Assembly (NCBI GenBank): GCA_016795375.1
Contig: JAEUHJ010000017.1
Location: 1-54,805, forward strand
DNA length: 54,805 nucleotides
Reading direction: 5' to 3'
From: Verrucomicrobiaceae bacterium
GTDB taxonomy: Bacteria; Verrucomicrobiota; Verrucomicrobiia; Verrucomicrobiales; Verrucomicrobiaceae
Shown: positions 1 to 8,762 of the stretch, in pieces
How the letters are laid out: the number at the start of each line of letters is the position of its first letter
How positions within the stretch are numbered: position 1 is the first letter of the stretch
Notes under the pieces: generated by a model
What the model saw: the letters and a program-made list of their open reading frames with translations, nothing else
What the model was told of the DNA's origin: nothing
The model's database searches: none
Made by a program: the position numbers and the translations under genes

Positions 1-758
1 TTGCCGACGGTGTAGATGGCTCCGGCGAGCTTCATCACCTGCGCGTGAAGCTCGCGGGTGCGCTGGAGGTCCTGCGCGGCGGCGGCTTGATACATCTCGA
101 CATAGAGTTTGGGATGCAAGTTGGCTCCGCCATTGATGCCGCCATGGCCACCGAGCAGCACGGCCTCGGCAGTGAGCTCCTCGGGTCCGACGAGCACGCT
201 CCAATCGGCGCGTTGCTTCGCAATCTCGATGAGGCGGTGGAAGTAGATCATGTCGCACGAGCTGTCTTTGACGCCGCAGACGCCCGGCATGTCCAAAGCG
301 CGGCGCACGAGGTCGAGTTCGAAGCTCACCTTCGTCAGACCGGGCATGTTGTAGAGAAACAAGGGCAGCGGCATCTCGGCGACGAGGTCCTGCACATACT
401 CCAGCATCTCCGGCGGCGCGGCGGGGAAGTAATACGGCGGCGCGAGCACCACATGCGTCGCACCGGCCTCCGCGGAGTGTTTGGCAAGGTTCAAGCTCTC
501 GGTGAAGGATGTGTCCGTGATGCCGACGAGCACTGGAACGCGTCCTGCGGCCACTTTGCAGGTGCGCTCGATCAACTCGCGGCGCAGGCGGTAGCTGAGG
601 CTCGGGCCTTCGCCCGTGGTGCCGAGCACGAACAGCCCGCTGACGCCGCCGCTGATGAGATGCTCGATGAGCCGCTCCAAGCCGGCGACGTCGAGGGCGT
701 CACGATCACGCAAAGGAGAGACGAGGGGCGGAATGATGCCGCGGAGAGGTTGGGACAT
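1..758 (-). CDS. Dihydrodipicolinate synthase / N-acetylneuraminate lyase family aldolase (3' end cut by window)
   Basis: Reading from an ATG at 758 gives a TIM-barrel class I aldolase of the DapA/NanA superfamily that is still open at base 1. The first 45 residues contain the GTTGEG phosphate/carboxylate loop. PLFLYNMPG holds the conserved tyrosine, and GVKDSS holds the Schiff-base lysine expected near residue 160. These proteins add or remove pyruvate on a keto acid or sugar acid; the substrate cannot be told from the sequence. It is probably not the biosynthetic DapA, because the loop is GTTGEG rather than GTTGES. The gene is divergent from the AraC regulator at 860, with about 100 bases between them, so that regulator may control it. 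A sialidase lies 20 kb away, which makes a sialic-acid role possible but unproven. Confidence 0.85.
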   Translation of the reverse strand, partial: MSQPLRGIIPPLVSPLRDRDALDVAGLERLIEHLISGGVSGLFVLGTTGEGPSLSYRLRRELIERTCKVAAGRVPVLVGITDTSFTESLNLAKHSAEAGATHVVLAPPYYFPAAPPEMLEYVQDLVAEMPLPLFLYNMPGLTKVSFELDLVRRALDMPGVCGVKDSSCDMIYFHRLIEIAKQRADWSVLVGPEELTAEAVLLGGHGGINGGANLHPKLYVEMYQAAAAQDLQRTRELHAQVMKLAGAIYTVG

Positions 759-859
759 GGGAAAAGGCTAAAAGATGAAGGCTTAAAGATAAAATCGCCC
801 CGGCTGACCATCCTTGGTGGGGTGTTGACGATTCTTGATGAGGCTGACATGCTCCGTGC

Positions 860-1720
860 ATGCCCGCCACCGACCAGGCAGACTATTTTTCCACGCAAGT
901 GATGCGCACGCGGCGCTTCTTCCTGCCCGAATGGCAGGAGCGGCAGCGTGATGGCGCGGCGCTCTGCCTCGTGGGCGGCGGCTGTGAATGGTGCGCGCCG
1001 GATTTCATCGTGGACCGGCAGGAGTTCCCATTTTTGGCCTTTGAATTCGTGTCACGCGGCAAAGGCAGCGCCACGCTGGCAAACCGGAAGCACGAGGTGG
1101 AGGCCGGGCACGCGTTCTTTTACGACTCCGGCGTGCCGCATGTGATCCGCAGCTCGGCGGAGGAGCCGATGGTGAAGTATTTCTTTAACTTCACCGGGCC
1201 GCGGGCCGCCGCCTTGATGAGCGATCTTGACCTCGCCGCGGGCAGTGTGCTGCGCGTGGCGGATGCCTCGCGGGTGGTGAGCCTGCTCGAAGAGGTGATC
1301 GATCATGAGCTGCGCGGCGGTCGTTATGGCCTGCGTGCGGCCTGCGCGGCGCTGGAGCATGCGCTGGTGCTGTGCGCGGACAGTCGTCAGCCCGCGACGA
1401 CGAAGATGGATCCGGCCTACGCGACGTATCTGCGCTGCCGCGGCCATCTGCTGCGCAATTATCCCGTGCTCAGCAGCATCGAGCAGGCGGCGAAGGCCTG
1501 CCACGTGTCCGCGGCGTATTTCACGCGCCTGTTCCAGCGTTACGACACCGAAACGCCGCTCGCCTGCCTCACGCGTCTGAAATTGTCGCAGGCCGCGATC
1601 AAACTGCGCCAGCCCGATGCGCTGGTGAAAAACGTCGCCGCCGAGCTCGGCTACAAGTCCGCGGCGCATTTTTCGCGTGCTTACAAGGCCTGGAGCGGAA
1701 GATCGCCGCGTGGTGGTTGA
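860..1720 (+). CDS. AraC family transcriptional regulator
   Basis: This 286-residue protein has a cupin-like sensor in its N-terminal half: residues about 50-110 read as a beta-barrel with GKGSATL and EAGHAFFYDSGVPH. Two AraC-type helix-turn-helix motifs follow at about 190-282 (IEQAAKACHVSAAYFTRLFQRY, then VKNVAAELGYKSAAHFSRAYKAWSG). The sensor resembles sugar-responsive AraC proteins. It is divergent from the pyruvate-dependent aldolase at 1-758, and the roughly 100-base gap between them would hold both promoters, so control of sugar-acid catabolism is a reasonable guess. The start at 860 gives a normal length. Its stop lies 47 bases before recN. Confidence 0.85.
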   Translation: MPATDQADYFSTQVMRTRRFFLPEWQERQRDGAALCLVGGGCEWCAPDFIVDRQEFPFLAFEFVSRGKGSATLANRKHEVEAGHAFFYDSGVPHVIRSSAEEPMVKYFFNFTGPRAAALMSDLDLAAGSVLRVADASRVVSLLEEVIDHELRGGRYGLRAACAALEHALVLCADSRQPATTKMDPAYATYLRCRGHLLRNYPVLSSIEQAAKACHVSAAYFTRLFQRYDTETPLACLTRLKLSQAAIKLRQPDALVKNVAAELGYKSAAHFSRAYKAWSGRSPRGG

Positions 1721-1767
1721 AATGCGGCGCGGACTTTCCATCTTCGCCCACCGCAAACCGCCGCCGC

Positions 1768-3432
1768 ATGCTTTCCGTCCTCAAAATCCGCAACCTGGCC
1801 CTCGTCGAAGATGTGACGTGGGAGCTGGCGGCGGGCCTGGTGGGCGTGACGGGGGAGACGGGCGCTGGCAAGTCGATCATCGTCGGTGCGTTGAAGCTGA
1901 TCCTCGGCGAACGTGCCGATCGCTCACTCATCCGCACGGGGCAGGATGCCTGCACGGTGGAGGCGAGTTTTCATCTGAAGGATGCGAAAGAGGTGGACGC
2001 GGTGCTCGAAGAGGCCGGACTGGAGCCTTGCCAGGATGGCGAGCTGATCGTGAAGCGCACGATCAGCGCCAGCGGGGCGAACAAGCAGTTCGTGAACTGC
2101 TCGCCGGTGACGATCCAGGTGCTCAAAAGCCTGGGCGAATTTTTGGTCGATCTGCACGGGCCGCACGATCACCAGTCGCTGAACTCCCGCGAGAGGCAGC
2201 TCGACATGCTGGACAAGTTCGCGGGCATCGAGGAGCCGCTCGCGAAGTATGAGGCGGCCTGGAAAGGATGGCGCGCGGCGGTGGCCGATCTCGATGAGCT
2301 GGAGAATTCCGAGCGGGCGGGCAGCCAGCAGATCGACATGCTGAAGTTTCAGGCGAACGAGATCGCCGCCGCGAATCTCAAGGACGGCGAGGAGGAGCAG
2401 ATCGAGTCCAAACACCGCATCGCGGCGAATGGCGCTAGACTTGCCGAGCTGTGCGGAGCGATCACGGGCCGGCTGAGCGAGGGCGAAGGCAGTGTGATCG
2501 ATGGTTTGCGTGAGATCAGCCGCAGCATCCACGAGCTGGAGAAGATCGATCCGGGCACGGCGAAGCTGTTTGAGGGCTTCAAATCGGCGCAGATCGAACT
2601 TACCGAGCTGGAGGGCAGCGTGGCGGACTATGCGGAGGAGCTGGAAATCGATCCGGCGGAGCTCGCCCAGCTCGAAAGCCGCATCGACACGATCCAAAAA
2701 CTGAAGCGGAAGTACGGCCGCACGATTGGCGAGATTCTGGAGTTCCTGGCTGAGACGGAGCGCAAGCTGGGCCGCATCGAGAACCGCGGTGAGGAGATCG
2801 CGAAGCTGCAAAAGCTCGTCAAAGAGCGCGAGGCGGAGGTTTTGAAGCTCGGGAAGCAGATTTCGAAGAAGCGGGCCGATTCAGCACCAAAGCTCGCGAA
2901 AGAGGTCGCGGCGCATTTGAGCGATCTCGGCTTCAAGCAGAGCGTGTTTGCCGCGCAGCTCACGAATCTCTCGGAACCGGCGAAAAGCGGCCTGGAGGAG
3001 GTCGATTTCCATTTTGCGCCGAATCCAGGCGAGCCCTCGAAGCCGCTGCGCATGACCGCATCGAGCGGGGAAATGTCACGCGTGCTGCTGGCGGTGAAGA
3101 GCGCCCTGGCGAAGCAGGACGCGGTGCCGCTGCTCGTGTTTGACGAGATCGACGCGAACGTCGGCGGCAACATCGCCGAGGCGGTGGGCCGCAAGATGGC
3201 GGCGCTGGGCGCCACGCATCAGGTGATCGCCATCACGCACTTCCCGCAGGTGGCCTCGCTGGCGAAAAGCCACTTCGTGGTGACGAAGGAGATCAAGGGC
3301 GGCCACACGAAATCACAGATTGCGGAGGTGGCGGGGGATGAGCGTGTGGAGGAGCTTTCAAGAATGCTCGGCGGCAGCGCCGCGAGCGCCCGCGAGCATG
3401 CGAAGAGCCTGCTGAAGGGCGCGGCGAAATGA
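1768..3432 (+). CDS. recN: DNA repair protein RecN
   Basis: RecN is an SMC-like ATPase used in double-strand break repair. The ATG at 1768 gives 554 residues, the usual length; the same frame is open much further upstream but runs through the AraC gene and is not coding there. The Walker A loop GETGAGKS is at residues 29-36. A long charged coiled-coil region follows at about 170-400. The C-terminal ATPase half has the signature TASSGEMSRVLLAVK and a Walker B/D-loop VFDEIDANVGG, followed by ITHFPQVA. The gene follows the AraC regulator closely but is functionally separate. Its TGA abuts the stop codon of the convergent gene at 3433 with no base between them. Confidence 0.95.
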   Translation: MLSVLKIRNLALVEDVTWELAAGLVGVTGETGAGKSIIVGALKLILGERADRSLIRTGQDACTVEASFHLKDAKEVDAVLEEAGLEPCQDGELIVKRTISASGANKQFVNCSPVTIQVLKSLGEFLVDLHGPHDHQSLNSRERQLDMLDKFAGIEEPLAKYEAAWKGWRAAVADLDELENSERAGSQQIDMLKFQANEIAAANLKDGEEEQIESKHRIAANGARLAELCGAITGRLSEGEGSVIDGLREISRSIHELEKIDPGTAKLFEGFKSAQIELTELEGSVADYAEELEIDPAELAQLESRIDTIQKLKRKYGRTIGEILEFLAETERKLGRIENRGEEIAKLQKLVKEREAEVLKLGKQISKKRADSAPKLAKEVAAHLSDLGFKQSVFAAQLTNLSEPAKSGLEEVDFHFAPNPGEPSKPLRMTASSGEMSRVLLAVKSALAKQDAVPLLVFDEIDANVGGNIAEAVGRKMAALGATHQVIAITHFPQVASLAKSHFVVTKEIKGGHTKSQIAEVAGDERVEELSRMLGGSAASAREHAKSLLKGAAK

Positions 3433-3789
3433 TCACGCCATCTGCGGCGTGAAGGCCGTGCGGGGCGGCCGGCCTTTCACACGGCTGAGCGTGGCGCGGA
3501 GCGCGAATGAGGCGAGCTGTGAATGCGGGTTCCAGCCTTTGGGCGCTTTTTTTCCGGAGCTCATCCATTTCATGCCATCAGCGATCCACTGCTGGCGGTA
3601 ATCATCATAGCTGATGCCGCGGTCGTCATCAGTGACGCCGAACTGAAAGCCGCAGCAGGCGCAGATTTCCATCGAAGCGCCGCCGGTTTTGTTGCGCGGG
3701 GGCTCCACAAGCTGGTCGAAACCGCACACGGGGCAGGTGTTGGCGGAGGTTTTCATCGGTTTGGATTTTGCGGGAGCTTTTCGGGGCAT
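3433..3789 (-). CDS. Small CPCC-type cysteine-rich protein, possible immunity partner
   Basis: This 118-residue protein carries two paired-cysteine knuckles, CPVCGF near residue 20 and CACCGFQFG near 43. Then come DDDRGISYDDYRQQW and a tail with GWNPHSQL. The pattern matches a family of small putative zinc-binding proteins related to the CPCC family, whose biochemical role is unknown to me. The start at 3789 lies only 2 bases beyond the stop of the secreted toxin-like gene at 3792-4532, so the two are very likely co-transcribed. An internal ATG at 3756 is an alternative start. Placement directly after a toxin-like gene is typical of immunity genes; this role is inference. Confidence 0.7.
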   Translation of the reverse strand: MPRKAPAKSKPMKTSANTCPVCGFDQLVEPPRNKTGGASMEICACCGFQFGVTDDDRGISYDDYRQQWIADGMKWMSSGKKAPKGWNPHSQLASFALRATLSRVKGRPPRTAFTPQMA

Positions 3790-3791
3790 TG

Positions 3792-4532
3792 TCAGCGGGA
3801 GGGGAGGCGAAGTTCAGCGGCTTTGACAACACGACCGGGCTGGCGTTGCCAATAACCGGGACTTTCCGGTTTGAAGAAGGTTTTTGTCCTTCCTGCGGCA
3901 TTGTAGGCAGCGAAGGAGCGGGTTTGAGGATCAAAGACACGCAGCGTGCCGTCCGTGTCGTCGCGCTTCATCGGCAGACCCTCGTCGCGTGCGCGTTGGA
4001 GGAAGCGCCAGGCCTGTGCGGCGTAGTCGTCGGGGGACTTGGCGCTGAAATCGCGGCCATGACGCTCAAAGTGATCCTGCAACGAGTCGAGGTGGCCCCA
4101 GGTCTGCCGCGTCGGCGGTGGTGTGATGGCGGCGGGGGCGTTTTTTTTGTCCGGCGTGAGCACATCGAGCACACGGCGCATCAGTGACGGCTGCGGCGTG
4201 GCGGCAGACGCCGCTCCCGGTGTGGTGAAAACGCCGGTGGCGAGCTGTGTGCGGGCGCTGCCGACACTGTAATGATAGGTCGTCCCCGCAGCGAGTCCTT
4301 GCAGCGTGATCTCATGCGCGTTGGCGACGCCGCCCTCTGCCCGCTGGTTCAATTGGGCGGCGTTGAGGCCGTATTGGAGGCGCGTCCCGCAACTGACATC
4401 CGTCCTCCATGTGATCGTCACGGCGTCTGCCTGTGCCTGCACCTGCGGCTGTCCGATAATCTCCACAGCATGAGACAACGCTACGGTGATGAGCGCAAAG
4501 ATGCAGACAAGCCACTGGCTGGGAACTCTCAT
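3792..4532 (-). CDS. Secreted fibronectin type III protein with toxin-like C-terminal domain
   Basis: The protein has 246 residues with a signal peptide ending near SHA (about residue 22). Residues about 25-105 form a fibronectin type III domain (VTITWRTDVSCGTRLQYG, then GLAAGTTYHYSV). After a low-complexity linker, residues about 145-235 hold a different module: DHFERHGRDFSAKS, DDYAAQAWRFL, GTLRVFDPQTRSFAAYN and GRTKTFFKPE. This arrangement of two histidines, an aromatic/acidic helix and a basic strand-rich end recalls RNase-like C-termini of polymorphic toxins. I know that pattern only by memory and cannot name a Pfam entry. The downstream CPCC-type gene starts 2 bases later. An alternative is an adhesion protein with a non-toxic domain. 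Confidence 0.6.
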   Translation of the reverse strand: MRVPSQWLVCIFALITVALSHAVEIIGQPQVQAQADAVTITWRTDVSCGTRLQYGLNAAQLNQRAEGGVANAHEITLQGLAAGTTYHYSVGSARTQLATGVFTTPGAASAATPQPSLMRRVLDVLTPDKKNAPAAITPPPTRQTWGHLDSLQDHFERHGRDFSAKSPDDYAAQAWRFLQRARDEGLPMKRDDTDGTLRVFDPQTRSFAAYNAAGRTKTFFKPESPGYWQRQPGRVVKAAELRLPSR

Positions 4533-4563
4533 AGGGGGGATGAAAGGCGGGGGCTACTCTGTG

Positions 4564-4584
4564 ACAGTCTTGGGGCAAGACTGT
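4564..4584 (-). terminator. Perfect hairpin directly after galE
   Basis: ACAGTCTT and AAGACTGT form an 8-bp perfect stem with a 5-base loop GGGGC. The hairpin abuts the galE stop codon (4585-4587) and precedes the start of the next minus-strand gene at 4532. There is no T-run after it on the minus strand, so it is either a weak or factor-assisted terminator or an mRNA-stabilising hairpin. Confidence 0.5.
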
Positions 4585-5589
4585 TCAATCAGCATAGTGT
4601 CCACGTTGTGCTCCATTCATCCATCTCCATGCGGAGTCAATATGCTCGCGCGGCTCGAGGTGGGCCGCCTGCCATCGCAGGATTTCCATGGCACGCGACG
4701 GGTCGGCGACGAGCTCCGAGGGGTCGCCCGCGCGCCGCGGGCCGAACACCACGGGAATTTTCCTGCCGGTGACGGCTTCGGCGGTGGCGATGACCTCCTT
4801 CACGCTGAAGCCGCGGCCGGTGCCGAGGTTCACCGCGATGGTGTCTCCCCCCTCACGCAGAAACTTCAGGGCAAGCGCATGCGCGGAGGCGAGATCGCAA
4901 ACGTGGATGTAGTCGCGAATGCAGGTGCCGTCGGGCGTCGGATAGTCGGTGCCGAAGATGGTGATGTGTTCGCGCTGGCCGGCGGCTGCTTGAAGAACGA
5001 GCGGGATGAGATGCGTCTCGGGATTGTGATCCTCGCCGATCTCGCCGCTGGGATGGGAGCCGCTGGCATTGAAATAGCGCAAAAAGACGGACTTCAGGCC
5101 CCAGGCGGTGTCGCAGTCACGCAGCACGCGCTCCAGCATCCACTTCGAGGCACCGTACGGATTCACCGGTGCCTGCGGATGCGATTCGTCGATGGGGATG
5201 CGCACCGGATCACCATACGAGGCGCAGGTGGAGGAAAGGATGAATCGCTTGCAGCCATGACGCTGCATCGTTTCGAGCAGCGTGAGCGGCGCGGCGAGGT
5301 TGTTGCGATAGTATTTGAGCGGATTGGCGACGGATTCACCGACATACGCGAACGCGGCGAAGTGCAGCACGGCCTCCGGTTTGTGCTCGGCGAAGAGTTT
5401 TTCCACCAAAGCGGCATCGGCCATGTCACCCTCGATGAAGGTCACGCGGTCGAGCGGCAGCGCCGCACGGTGGCCGAAGACGAGATTGTCGAGGACGACG
5501 ACGCGTTCGTTCTGTTCGAGCAAATGGCGGACGGTGTGGGAGCCGATGTAGCCGGCACCGCCGGTGATGAGGAGGGTTCCTTGGGACAT
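4585..5589 (-). CDS. galE: UDP-glucose 4-epimerase
   Basis: GalE interconverts UDP-glucose and UDP-galactose with bound NAD in the cytoplasm. Starting at the ATG at 5589 gives 334 residues, typical of the family; an upstream in-frame ATG at 5625 would only add a poor leader. The Rossmann loop GGAGYIGS is at residues 10-17. The catalytic Ser/Thr lies in LSSTCASYG and the Tyr-Lys pair in NPYGASKWMLE. RDYIHVCDLASAH and NLGTGRGFSVKEV are further GalE signatures. It feeds surface polysaccharide and lipopolysaccharide sugar synthesis. The stop is followed at once by a perfect hairpin. It lies upstream of the secreted FnIII gene on the same strand, without obvious functional link. Confidence 0.95.
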   Translation of the reverse strand: MSQGTLLITGGAGYIGSHTVRHLLEQNERVVVLDNLVFGHRAALPLDRVTFIEGDMADAALVEKLFAEHKPEAVLHFAAFAYVGESVANPLKYYRNNLAAPLTLLETMQRHGCKRFILSSTCASYGDPVRIPIDESHPQAPVNPYGASKWMLERVLRDCDTAWGLKSVFLRYFNASGSHPSGEIGEDHNPETHLIPLVLQAAAGQREHITIFGTDYPTPDGTCIRDYIHVCDLASAHALALKFLREGGDTIAVNLGTGRGFSVKEVIATAEAVTGRKIPVVFGPRRAGDPSELVADPSRAMEILRWQAAHLEPREHIDSAWRWMNGAQRGHYAD

Positions 5590-5661
5590 TGCCGGGACTA
5601 CAGCAGGAGCCGGCATTCCTGCCAAACGGAGTTTGTTTCAAATCTTGCCACGCGGGGCGGC

Positions 5662-8463
5662 TCAGGGTGTCGTTTTCGGCAACGGCACCTGCACCGGATG
5701 CATCAGGTAGGCGATCAAATCGCGAATCTGATCAGGCTGGAAGGCGAGGAGCAGTCCCTCGGGCATCATCGACATCGGAGAGGTGTCTGTTTTCACGATG
5801 TCGGAGCGGTCGAGCGTCATCGCTTCGGTCAACGTGCGCAGCGTGAGCGTGCGGTCGTTCTTCTCCGCGATCACACCGCCGAGGGTGCGGCCGTCCTTGA
5901 GCGTGAGAATACTCATGCGGAAGTCAGCGCTGACCACGCCGCTGGGGTCGGCGATGTTTTCGAGCAGGTAATCGAGGCTCGCACGGCCCGATCCGGTGAG
6001 ATCGGGGCCGATCTTGCCACCCTGGCCGTACATCATGTGGCAGGCACCGCACACGGCGGTGAAGAGCATGCGACCGCTGCTCAGGTTCGCCTTCGCGAGT
6101 GTGTCGGGCGTGAGCTGGGTTTTGAACTTCTCGATGAGCTGTTTCTTGTCGGCGGCAGACTCACGCAGCTCGCCCCAGGCATCGACGAGCTGCTTGGAAA
6201 GGGCTTCATCGTTGAAGGCACGAATCTGCCGTGCGTGGAAGGCGGTCAAATCGGTGCGCGGGATTTTGCCGGCGGCCATTTCGGCCAGCATGGCTTTCGC
6301 GAAGGCCGGACGCGAAACGAGTGTGTCGAGCAAGGCGGGCCGCTCCAGCGGGTAGAATCTGCGGTAGTTCTTCGCTAGTTTCGTGCCGATGGCCGGATCA
6401 TCAAAGAGAGCCAGACCGCGCACGGCGGTCATGTTGAGGGTGCGTGTTTCGAGAAGCTGCTCGCAGAGGCTGCACAGGTTTTCTGGTCGTGCCTCGATCA
6501 GCGTCTTGAGAGCGGCCTCGCGGGCGGCGAGTTCCGCTTTGTCATCAAGGGCGATTTTCTTCACGTCATCGAGCGCGCGGCCATCGCCGAAGAGGATGCT
6601 GAGTTCGCGGATGAGCGGTGACTTCGATGAACTGGTGACTTTGTCCCAGTTTGCGGGCTTCGGAGCCTTGCGGATGCCTTTGAACGCCTCGCTCATGCCT
6701 TCGAGCACGCTTTCGAGCTGCTCGGGCCTCGTTTGTGCAAGGAGGGCATTCAGCGCCTCCGGTTGATTCGCGAGGCTGCGGGTGATCCAGCGCAGTGTTT
6801 TCGGCCACGAACAGTTTTTCGCGAGTACGACGAGCGCTGTGGGATCGCTCTTCGCGAGCGGTGAGATGCCGAACCAGACCATGTGGGGCAAAAATGGGTC
6901 GCTGGCGTCCTCGGTGTGTGAAAGCAGCGCCATGGCGAGTTCGGGGCGGTGTTGTATCGGAAGGCGTTGAAGTGTGCTGGCAAGGGTGAGGCGAACCAGT
7001 CCATGCGGTGTCGTGTTTGCGATTTGAACAAGCTGCTTGAACTGTTCGGCGTCATTCATCCGCTTGAAAGACAGGATGCCTTGTGGATGTCGATCACCGT
7101 TGATCAAGTCGATGGGCCAGAACTGCACGAGTTGGCGAATGGCGAGGGCGCGTTGATGTTCGTCGCCGTTCAAATCGGCCTTCGGCCACGGTTTGCGCCA
7201 GGCGAAGGGTTTCTCAGGCTTCTTTGACTCGCCGTAACTGACGCGGAAGATACGGCCGCTGGTGCGGTGGACGCCGGTGTGCTCGTGGCACTCGCCGGTG
7301 TCGCTCCAGTCGAGGATGAAGCCGCTGCCGTCGGGACCGGCGCTGATCTCGATGCCGCGGAACCACGGATCGTCGCTGAGAAAGACATCCGGCTCGTGTT
7401 TGCCGACGTAGCCGCTGCCGTTGCGTTCGAGGCGCTCCACGTTCGCACGGCGGCCGTGCATGTTCAGCGTGAAGAGTTTGTTGCGATATGACTGCGGCCA
7501 TTGATCGGCCTGGTAAATCATCATGCCGATGTGCGCGTGGCCGCCACCGAGGCTGTTCGCCTTGCCATCGCGTGAATCGCTCCACTGGCTGCCACGGTCG
7601 TAGTGATAATGGTCGGCGATGGTGTCGAGCTTTTCATAGATGAGCGGGTTCATGGTGTTCGAGTCCACGAGATGTGCGCCGTGGATGAGGTGCCAGAGGT
7701 GGCCGGTGACGGTGTTGATGAAGAACATCTCGCCATTCGCGTCCCAATCGTGGCCCCACGGATTCGTGGTGCCGTGCGTGAGCACTTCGACGATTTTCTT
7801 TTCAGGATGGAAGCGCCAGATGCCGCCTTTCATCGGCACGCGTTGGTCCTCGGGCGTGCCGGGAACGCCGAGGCTGCCGGGGCAGGAGTGGCCGCAGCGG
7901 CCGTAGAGCCAGCCATCTGGGCCGAAGCGCAGGCCGTTGGCGAAGTTGTGGTAGTTGTCCCGCGCCACGGTGAAACCGTCGAGCACGACCTGCGGCTCGC
8001 CATCGGGAATGTCATCGCCATTGGCATCAGGAATGAACAAGACCTGCGGCGGGCACATGAGCCACACGCCACCGCGACCGATTTCGACGCTGGTGAGCAT
8101 CTGCACGTTCTCGGTGAAGACTTTGCGCGTTTCAGCGACGCCGTCCCAGTCCTTGTCCTCCAGAATGATGACGCGGTCCTTCAGCGCGAGGTCGAAGCGC
8201 TTCGCACGCTCGGCATAGGTGTGGTTTTCCGCGACCCACATGCGGCCTTTCGCGTCCCAGGTCATGGCGATGGGATTCTGCACGTCCGGTTCGGCGGCGA
8301 AGAGCGTGGCTTTGAAGCCGGGCGGCAGCTTGAGCGCCTTCAACGCCTCCTGCGGGGACATCGGCGAAGGATTGCCAGGCTCGCTGTTGTAGAGCGCGGG
8401 AAAGTCGGCGCTGAGCACAGCAGCAGCGAGAAGTGAGAAGCAGGAGATGAGAAGGCGGGCCAC
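5662..8463 (-). CDS. Secreted PVC-type dehydrogenase with HEAT repeats and C-terminal cytochrome c
   Basis: This 933-residue protein has a signal peptide (MARLLISCFSLLAAAVLSA). A six-bladed propeller of the PVC membrane-bound dehydrogenase type covers about residues 30-420 (PPGFKATLFAAEPDVQNPIAMTWDAKGRMWVAE at its start). Helical, HEAT-like repeats follow at about 430-780. The C-terminal cytochrome c domain has its heme site CGACH at about 805-809, followed by GGKIGPDLTGSGR. The family is abundant in Planctomycetes and Verrucomicrobia and is thought to oxidise sugars or related compounds in the periplasm, passing electrons through the heme; the substrate is not known. A paralogue with a different heme domain lies at 24541-27054. 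It is monocistronic on the minus strand. Confidence 0.88.
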   Translation of the reverse strand: MARLLISCFSLLAAAVLSADFPALYNSEPGNPSPMSPQEALKALKLPPGFKATLFAAEPDVQNPIAMTWDAKGRMWVAENHTYAERAKRFDLALKDRVIILEDKDWDGVAETRKVFTENVQMLTSVEIGRGGVWLMCPPQVLFIPDANGDDIPDGEPQVVLDGFTVARDNYHNFANGLRFGPDGWLYGRCGHSCPGSLGVPGTPEDQRVPMKGGIWRFHPEKKIVEVLTHGTTNPWGHDWDANGEMFFINTVTGHLWHLIHGAHLVDSNTMNPLIYEKLDTIADHYHYDRGSQWSDSRDGKANSLGGGHAHIGMMIYQADQWPQSYRNKLFTLNMHGRRANVERLERNGSGYVGKHEPDVFLSDDPWFRGIEISAGPDGSGFILDWSDTGECHEHTGVHRTSGRIFRVSYGESKKPEKPFAWRKPWPKADLNGDEHQRALAIRQLVQFWPIDLINGDRHPQGILSFKRMNDAEQFKQLVQIANTTPHGLVRLTLASTLQRLPIQHRPELAMALLSHTEDASDPFLPHMVWFGISPLAKSDPTALVVLAKNCSWPKTLRWITRSLANQPEALNALLAQTRPEQLESVLEGMSEAFKGIRKAPKPANWDKVTSSSKSPLIRELSILFGDGRALDDVKKIALDDKAELAAREAALKTLIEARPENLCSLCEQLLETRTLNMTAVRGLALFDDPAIGTKLAKNYRRFYPLERPALLDTLVSRPAFAKAMLAEMAAGKIPRTDLTAFHARQIRAFNDEALSKQLVDAWGELRESAADKKQLIEKFKTQLTPDTLAKANLSSGRMLFTAVCGACHMMYGQGGKIGPDLTGSGRASLDYLLENIADPSGVVSADFRMSILTLKDGRTLGGVIAEKNDRTLTLRTLTEAMTLDRSDIVKTDTSPMSMMPEGLLLAFQPDQIRDLIAYLMHPVQVPLPKTTP

Positions 8464-8534
8464 GGCAAGGAAACGCTCTGGGCGGCCGAATCTGCCGGGT
8501 TGATTTGAGATGGCAAAGGAGTACCCTTGTGGGC

Positions 8535-8762
8535 ATGAACTCGCTTATCAACCGCATCACCACGAATCCGAAGCAGTGCGGAGGACGGCCCTGCATTCGC
8601 GGGATGCGCATCCGGGTGACGGATGTGCTCGATTTGATCAGCAACGGCCTGAGCCATGCTGAAATTCTGGACGAGATGCCGGATCTCGAAGCCGATGACA
8701 TCAAGGCGGCCGTGTCCTATGCGAGGCAGCGAGTGGACCACCCTGTTCTGGCCGCGGCATGA
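8535..8762 (+). CDS. DUF433 family antitoxin
   Basis: A 75-residue protein of the DUF433 family, which has a winged-helix/HTH fold and acts as a VapB-like antitoxin. The hallmark GGRPCIRGMRIRV is at residues about 17-29, followed by VLDLISNGLSHAEILDEMPDLE and DIKAAVSYAR. The ATG at 8535 starts exactly at the family's usual N-terminus (MNSLINRITTNP); the longer open frame from 8505 is unlikely. Its stop overlaps the start of the PIN-like toxin gene in an ATGA at 8759-8762, so the two are translationally coupled. It probably represses its own promoter in the gap at 8464-8534. Confidence 0.85.
   Translation: MNSLINRITTNPKQCGGRPCIRGMRIRVTDVLDLISNGLSHAEILDEMPDLEADDIKAAVSYARQRVDHPVLAAA

Noticed and set aside
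45..902. 285-codon plus-strand frame
   Set aside because: Antisense to the DapA-family gene, which shows GTTGEG, YNMPG and GVKDSS motifs.
1372..1767. N-terminal extension of recN
   Set aside because: It runs through the AraC gene in another frame, and the normal RecN start is at 1768.
4486..6378. 630-codon open frame on the plus strand across galE and the PVC dehydrogenase
   Set aside because: It is antisense to two well-supported genes, and its protein is rich in Gly, Arg, Glu and His with no domain; high GC makes such frames common.
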